From the NCBI GenBank assembly GCA_013297575.1, contig JAAFHO010000224.1, positions 1 to 8,263 on the forward strand: DNA of 8,263 nucleotides, read 5' to 3'. Under the pieces are notes generated by a model. That model was not told the origin of the DNA and made no database searches. It was given only the letters and a program-made list of their open reading frames with translations. A program made the position numbers and the translations under genes. Positions 6,250-8,263 of the stretch are shown piece by piece (position 1 is the stretch's first letter; each line of letters begins with the position of its first letter). The stretch is from Chitinophagales bacterium (GTDB lineage Bacteria > Bacteroidota > Bacteroidia > Chitinophagales > Saprospiraceae).

Positions 6250-7258
6250 AAGGATGAAAATTCGTTAATTGAATATAAGAAATTTGTGCAATCCGCTTTA
6301 TGCTTTCGCTTAATTTTTCTATATTTTTCCCGCGTGTCATTACTGTAATTAAAAAAGGCCGTCCATCAACATCTACAACACCTGAATCGTGTAGCTCTGG
6401 TTCGAATCCTTGATTTTCCCATTCGCCATATTTATGCCATTTGGATATCGACTCCGGAAACCCGCTAGATAAACCGCCTTTAAAAGAACAATTACTCAAT
6501 ATATCAGCGGCATATTCGGAGTACTCTGGACTTAAGTAGGAAGCATTGTAAATAATCTTAAATAAATTGGAATAGGTAGCTGCTGTGACTACAAAATCCT
6601 CTTCTTTCCCTTTTAGTGATGGAAAACCCAGCGCCTCGACTAATTGTTGGATTTTTGCGCCATCTGCACAATCCCACAATATTTTTGTTGCATAATTATC
6701 GGATTCGGCAGCCATAAAATACAATAATTCATGCATGGTGTACGATTGTCCTCGTTTGAGAGAAGATGAAGAATAAAATTGAGTATTAATTTTTACTGTG
6801 TCAGACGGATCAAACAAAATTTTCTTCAATAAGTAATCCGGTGAAGATTCGGCACTTTTTAAATGGGTCAATAAAAGTAAAACTTTCATCAATGATGCCG
6901 GATGGAATGTATTTTCGGGGTGGATACTACACCATTGCCCTTCTTTAAATTCTCTTACATATACAGACGCCGCAGAAATATTGCCCGCTTTTTTAAGGCT
7001 GTCAATTACTACAGATATTACATTTTTCATTGGTAAAAAATGCTCAGACTCAACGTATGGCTCCGCAAATAAAATTGGACTTATTCTTTTGTATCCTGCT
7101 GATCTCGATATTTTATAGTTTATATTTCGTGGTAATTCATTCTTATTTGAAAATAAAAGGAATAAGGACAATATTACGGTTACACAAATGATGAGGATCG
7201 AAAGGAAATAGTAAAACCTTGTTTTTGAGGATAAAAACATTTTAAAATTACGGGTCAT
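6248..7258 (-). CDS. Membrane-anchored class A beta-lactamase-fold serine hydrolase
   Basis: The protein is 336 residues. A basic N-terminus and a hydrophobic segment at about 15-37 suggest an uncleaved signal anchor with the catalytic domain in the periplasm. The domain resembles the beta-lactamase2 / PBP-like family. The SxxK motif is Ser122-Leu-Met-Lys125 (HPASLMK), and an exact SDN motif is at 186-188 (AAESDNYAT). The third motif, normally KTG, is Lys276-Tyr-Gly278 in WHKYGEW, followed by HDSGVV. The omega-loop ExxLN that supplies the deacylating glutamate of true class A beta-lactamases is not apparent between SDN and the TAATYSNLF helix. A peptidase, esterase or penicillin-binding role is therefore at least as likely as antibiotic hydrolysis. 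The gene has its own promoter and converges on the RlpA-like gene. Start codon: ATG at 7258; an in-frame ATG at residue 7 would also keep the anchor. Confidence 0.82.
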   Translation of the reverse strand: MTRNFKMFLSSKTRFYYFLSILIICVTVILSLFLLFSNKNELPRNINYKISRSAGYKRISPILFAEPYVESEHFLPMKNVISVVIDSLKKAGNISAASVYVREFKEGQWCSIHPENTFHPASLMKVLLLLTHLKSAESSPDYLLKKILFDPSDTVKINTQFYSSSSLKRGQSYTMHELLYFMAAESDNYATKILWDCADGAKIQQLVEALGFPSLKGKEEDFVVTAATYSNLFKIIYNASYLSPEYSEYAADILSNCSFKGGLSSGFPESISKWHKYGEWENQGFEPELHDSGVVDVDGRPFLITVMTRGKNIEKLSESIKRIAQISYIQLTNFHP

Positions 7259-7288
7259 ATAAACTACAATTGATTATTTTATAAGACG

Positions 7289-7320
7289 CAAATGTATTAA
7301 AAATTAGCACACTTCAACAA
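7289..7320 (-). promoter_or_regulatory. Promoter of the serine hydrolase gene
   Basis: On the minus strand TACATTTG (7296-7289) is a perfect TAnnTTTG box. Two overlapping candidate -33 elements lie upstream: TTG at 7317-7315 (18-base spacer) and TTG at 7320-7318 (21-base spacer). The box ends 30 bases before the ATG at 7258, which predicts a leader of about 25 nt. This is the best-formed promoter in the window. Confidence 0.7.
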
Positions 7321-7383
7321 TAATTTATTGGTTAGTGTCTAAATTCTACATTTTTACTGAGGTTTAAACCACAGGATAATTTG

Positions 7384-7421
7384 TAAATGCCAAGAATAGA
7401 GTTGTCTAATCTTGGCATTTA
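7384..7421. terminator. Hairpin downstream of the arsS remnant
   Basis: TAAATGCCAAGA (7384-7395) and TCTTGGCATTTA (7410-7421) form a perfect 12-bp stem with a 14-nt loop. It begins 24 bases past the stop codon of the arsS remnant on the minus strand, the expected place for that gene's terminator. The stem is flanked on the right by TAAAAAG, so on the plus strand only a short A-rich tail follows, and there is no strong U-tract on the minus strand. Confidence 0.7.
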
Positions 7422-7444
7422 TAAAAAGTATAACGAAGTAAATA

Positions 7445-7687
7445 CTACGCCACTTCGCCACCACAAGAAGAACCCGAACCCGCAGTGCAACCATAGCAGT
7501 GATGATTGAGTACAATATTGCGTACCGACAATCGCTCGTAATCGAATTGTGTAATATGATTTTCTGGGAGTGCTACTTTTAGGTTCAACATTTGATTAAA
7601 ATCGCAGTCGTACATAAAACCATCCCAACTAATAGAAACAGTGTTTCGGCACATCAGATTGGATACTACGGCTGGATTATAAGCGGC
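7445..7687 (-). pseudogene. arsS: 3' remnant of an arsenosugar-type radical SAM gene (ArsS, DUF3641 C-terminus)
   Basis: About 80 codons match my recollection of the extreme C-terminus of ArsS, the radical SAM enzyme of arsenosugar biosynthesis. Landmarks are YNPA, LMCRNTVS, the YDCDFNQML motif and the Cys-rich end HHCYGCTAGSGSSCGG. ArsS is about 330-350 residues, so the radical SAM core with its CxxxCxxC cluster motif is missing. Family-like sequence runs upstream of the only internal ATG (7654) to about 7681 and stops at an in-frame TAG (7690-7688). None of the three frames beyond that point resembles the expected preceding segment. The reading frame and motifs of the surviving part are intact and it keeps its own downstream hairpin, so the deletion or rearrangement looks recent. 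An independent small Cys-rich protein started at 7654 is possible but less likely. Confidence 0.75.
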
Positions 7688-7727
7688 CTAATTTAGGAAG
7701 TAATTAATCCTAGAGGCAAGGTTATTG

Positions 7728-7771
7728 TCCTATTGTCGGGGCAATTTTTTACGATTACCTCGACAATAGGA
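7728..7771. terminator. Inverted repeat between the GWxTD gene and the arsS remnant
   Basis: TCCTATTGTCG (7728-7738) and CGACAATAGGA (7761-7771) are perfect 11-bp inverted copies. The stem extends inward by one G-T and two G-C pairs (7739-7741 with 7758-7760), leaving a 16-nt loop. It starts 25 bases past the GWxTD stop codon on the minus strand, so it may end that transcript. No U-tract follows. It also lies about 40 bases from the break in the arsS remnant, so it could instead be the footprint of whatever removed the rest of that gene. Confidence 0.55.
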
Positions 7772-7795
7772 ATACGGTATTGGCAAAGACAACAA

Positions 7796-8263
7796 TCAAT
7801 AATCTTCAAAATAAACCCTAGCATTCCGGTTTACATTGCGTTGCATCTCGGTTGCATCCCAAGGATTATCGCCCGCAAACTCATTCTGTGCATTGCGTTT
7901 GTACAATATGGTTTCCCACTTTGGGTTATTGATTTCGCCGCGTGCAGTGGAATGCAATGTTACATAATCTTCTCCGGCCAAAGAGGGGTTATAAAACAAG
8001 AACTTCACGTTACGCTGCTGCGTGGCAGGGAAATTATAATACACCCATATTTCATAAGGCGGCGCTGCCGGGTCATCCTCCACGTGTACTACATCATCGG
8101 GCCGGCCATATTTCATATACATACGTCCCCGATCAGATTCAAAACCGTAACGGAAACCACTTTTAAATTGTTGGTCGGCAAACCTTGCATTTTCGATATA
8201 AATACGCCAAGCCTCTTCGGGTTTATTGGCATCAATACGTACAAAATGACGGAACAAGAAAAA
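7796..8263 (-). CDS. GWxTD-domain protein, C-terminal 155 residues (5' end outside window)
   Basis: The frame is open to the window edge, so the true start is not visible; a TTG at 8257 is an internal leucine codon, not a start. The visible part matches the C-terminal GWxTD domain common in Bacteroidota. It shows PEEAWRIYIENARFADQQF, then YGFESDRGRMYMKYGRPDDV, then PYEIWVYY, and ends in WDATEMQRNVNRNARVYFEDY-type sequence. The name-giving GWxTD is here GFESD, with conservative W-to-F and T-to-S changes. The family is of unknown biochemical function and is often found in exported proteins of this phylum. The protein ends naturally at TGA 7798-7796. An inverted repeat follows, and the next gene on the strand is the arsS remnant. 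Confidence 0.8.
   Translation of the reverse strand, partial: FFLFRHFVRIDANKPEEAWRIYIENARFADQQFKSGFRYGFESDRGRMYMKYGRPDDVVHVEDDPAAPPYEIWVYYNFPATQQRNVKFLFYNPSLAGEDYVTLHSTARGEINNPKWETILYKRNAQNEFAGDNPWDATEMQRNVNRNARVYFEDY

Noticed and set aside
6399..6409. GGTTCGAATCC, a tRNA T-loop-like string
   Set aside because: The flanks do not form a five-pair T stem and no anticodon arm or acceptor stem is present. The bases encode part of the serine hydrolase.
7361..7370. GGTTTAAACC perfect palindrome
   Set aside because: It is only 10 bp, AT-rich in the centre, and without a repeated partner or a clear position relative to a promoter; chance is a sufficient explanation.
8255..8257. TTG as a start for the GWxTD protein
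   Set aside because: The frame stays open with family-like sequence to the window edge, so this is an internal leucine in a truncated gene.

Overview
The window looks like chromosomal DNA from a member of the Bacteroidota. Four start regions carry a Bacteroidota-type -7 box (TAnnTTTG) and no clear Shine-Dalgarno. A secreted CotH-family protein ends in a type IX secretion (T9SS) sorting domain, and a GWxTD-domain protein is present. The base composition is AT-leaning. I cannot place the organism below phylum with confidence; a Chitinophagia or Saprospiria relative is a guess.

Layout from left to right. The minus strand carries the first 645 codons of valyl-tRNA synthetase (valS, 1-1937), with the 3' end outside the window and a -7 box just upstream. 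Next is a degenerate tandem array of units about 52 bp long, each opening with a small GGTGC/GCACC palindrome. It sits between valS and a minus-strand gene for an exported CotH-kinase-like protein (2237-3853). A 98-bp divergent promoter region separates that gene from two plus-strand genes: a DinB-superfamily protein (3952-4506) and a double-domain RlpA-like cell-wall protein with a C-terminal SPOR domain (4547-6025). A short gap holds a 160-bp stretch bounded by imperfect inverted repeats and a separate strong hairpin. Beyond it, facing left, is a membrane-anchored class A beta-lactamase-fold serine hydrolase (6248-7258) with its own promoter. After another strong hairpin comes the 3' remnant of an arsenosugar-type radical SAM gene (arsS, 7445-7687). 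Last is the C-terminal part of a GWxTD-domain protein (7796-8263), cut by the window edge.

How the genes relate. They do not form an obvious single pathway. valS is housekeeping. The RlpA-like protein and the serine hydrolase both plausibly act on or near peptidoglycan in the periplasm, but they are convergent and separated by a hairpin, so joint regulation is not indicated. The CotH-like and GWxTD proteins are typical envelope or surface genes of this phylum.

I do not see a convincing new multi-gene system. The most notable points are the palindromic repeat array, the inverted-repeat-bounded 160-bp element, the freshly truncated arsS remnant, the duplicated RlpA domain with an altered active-site loop in copy 1, the serine hydrolase with non-canonical motifs, and two divergent promoters that predict almost leaderless mRNAs.
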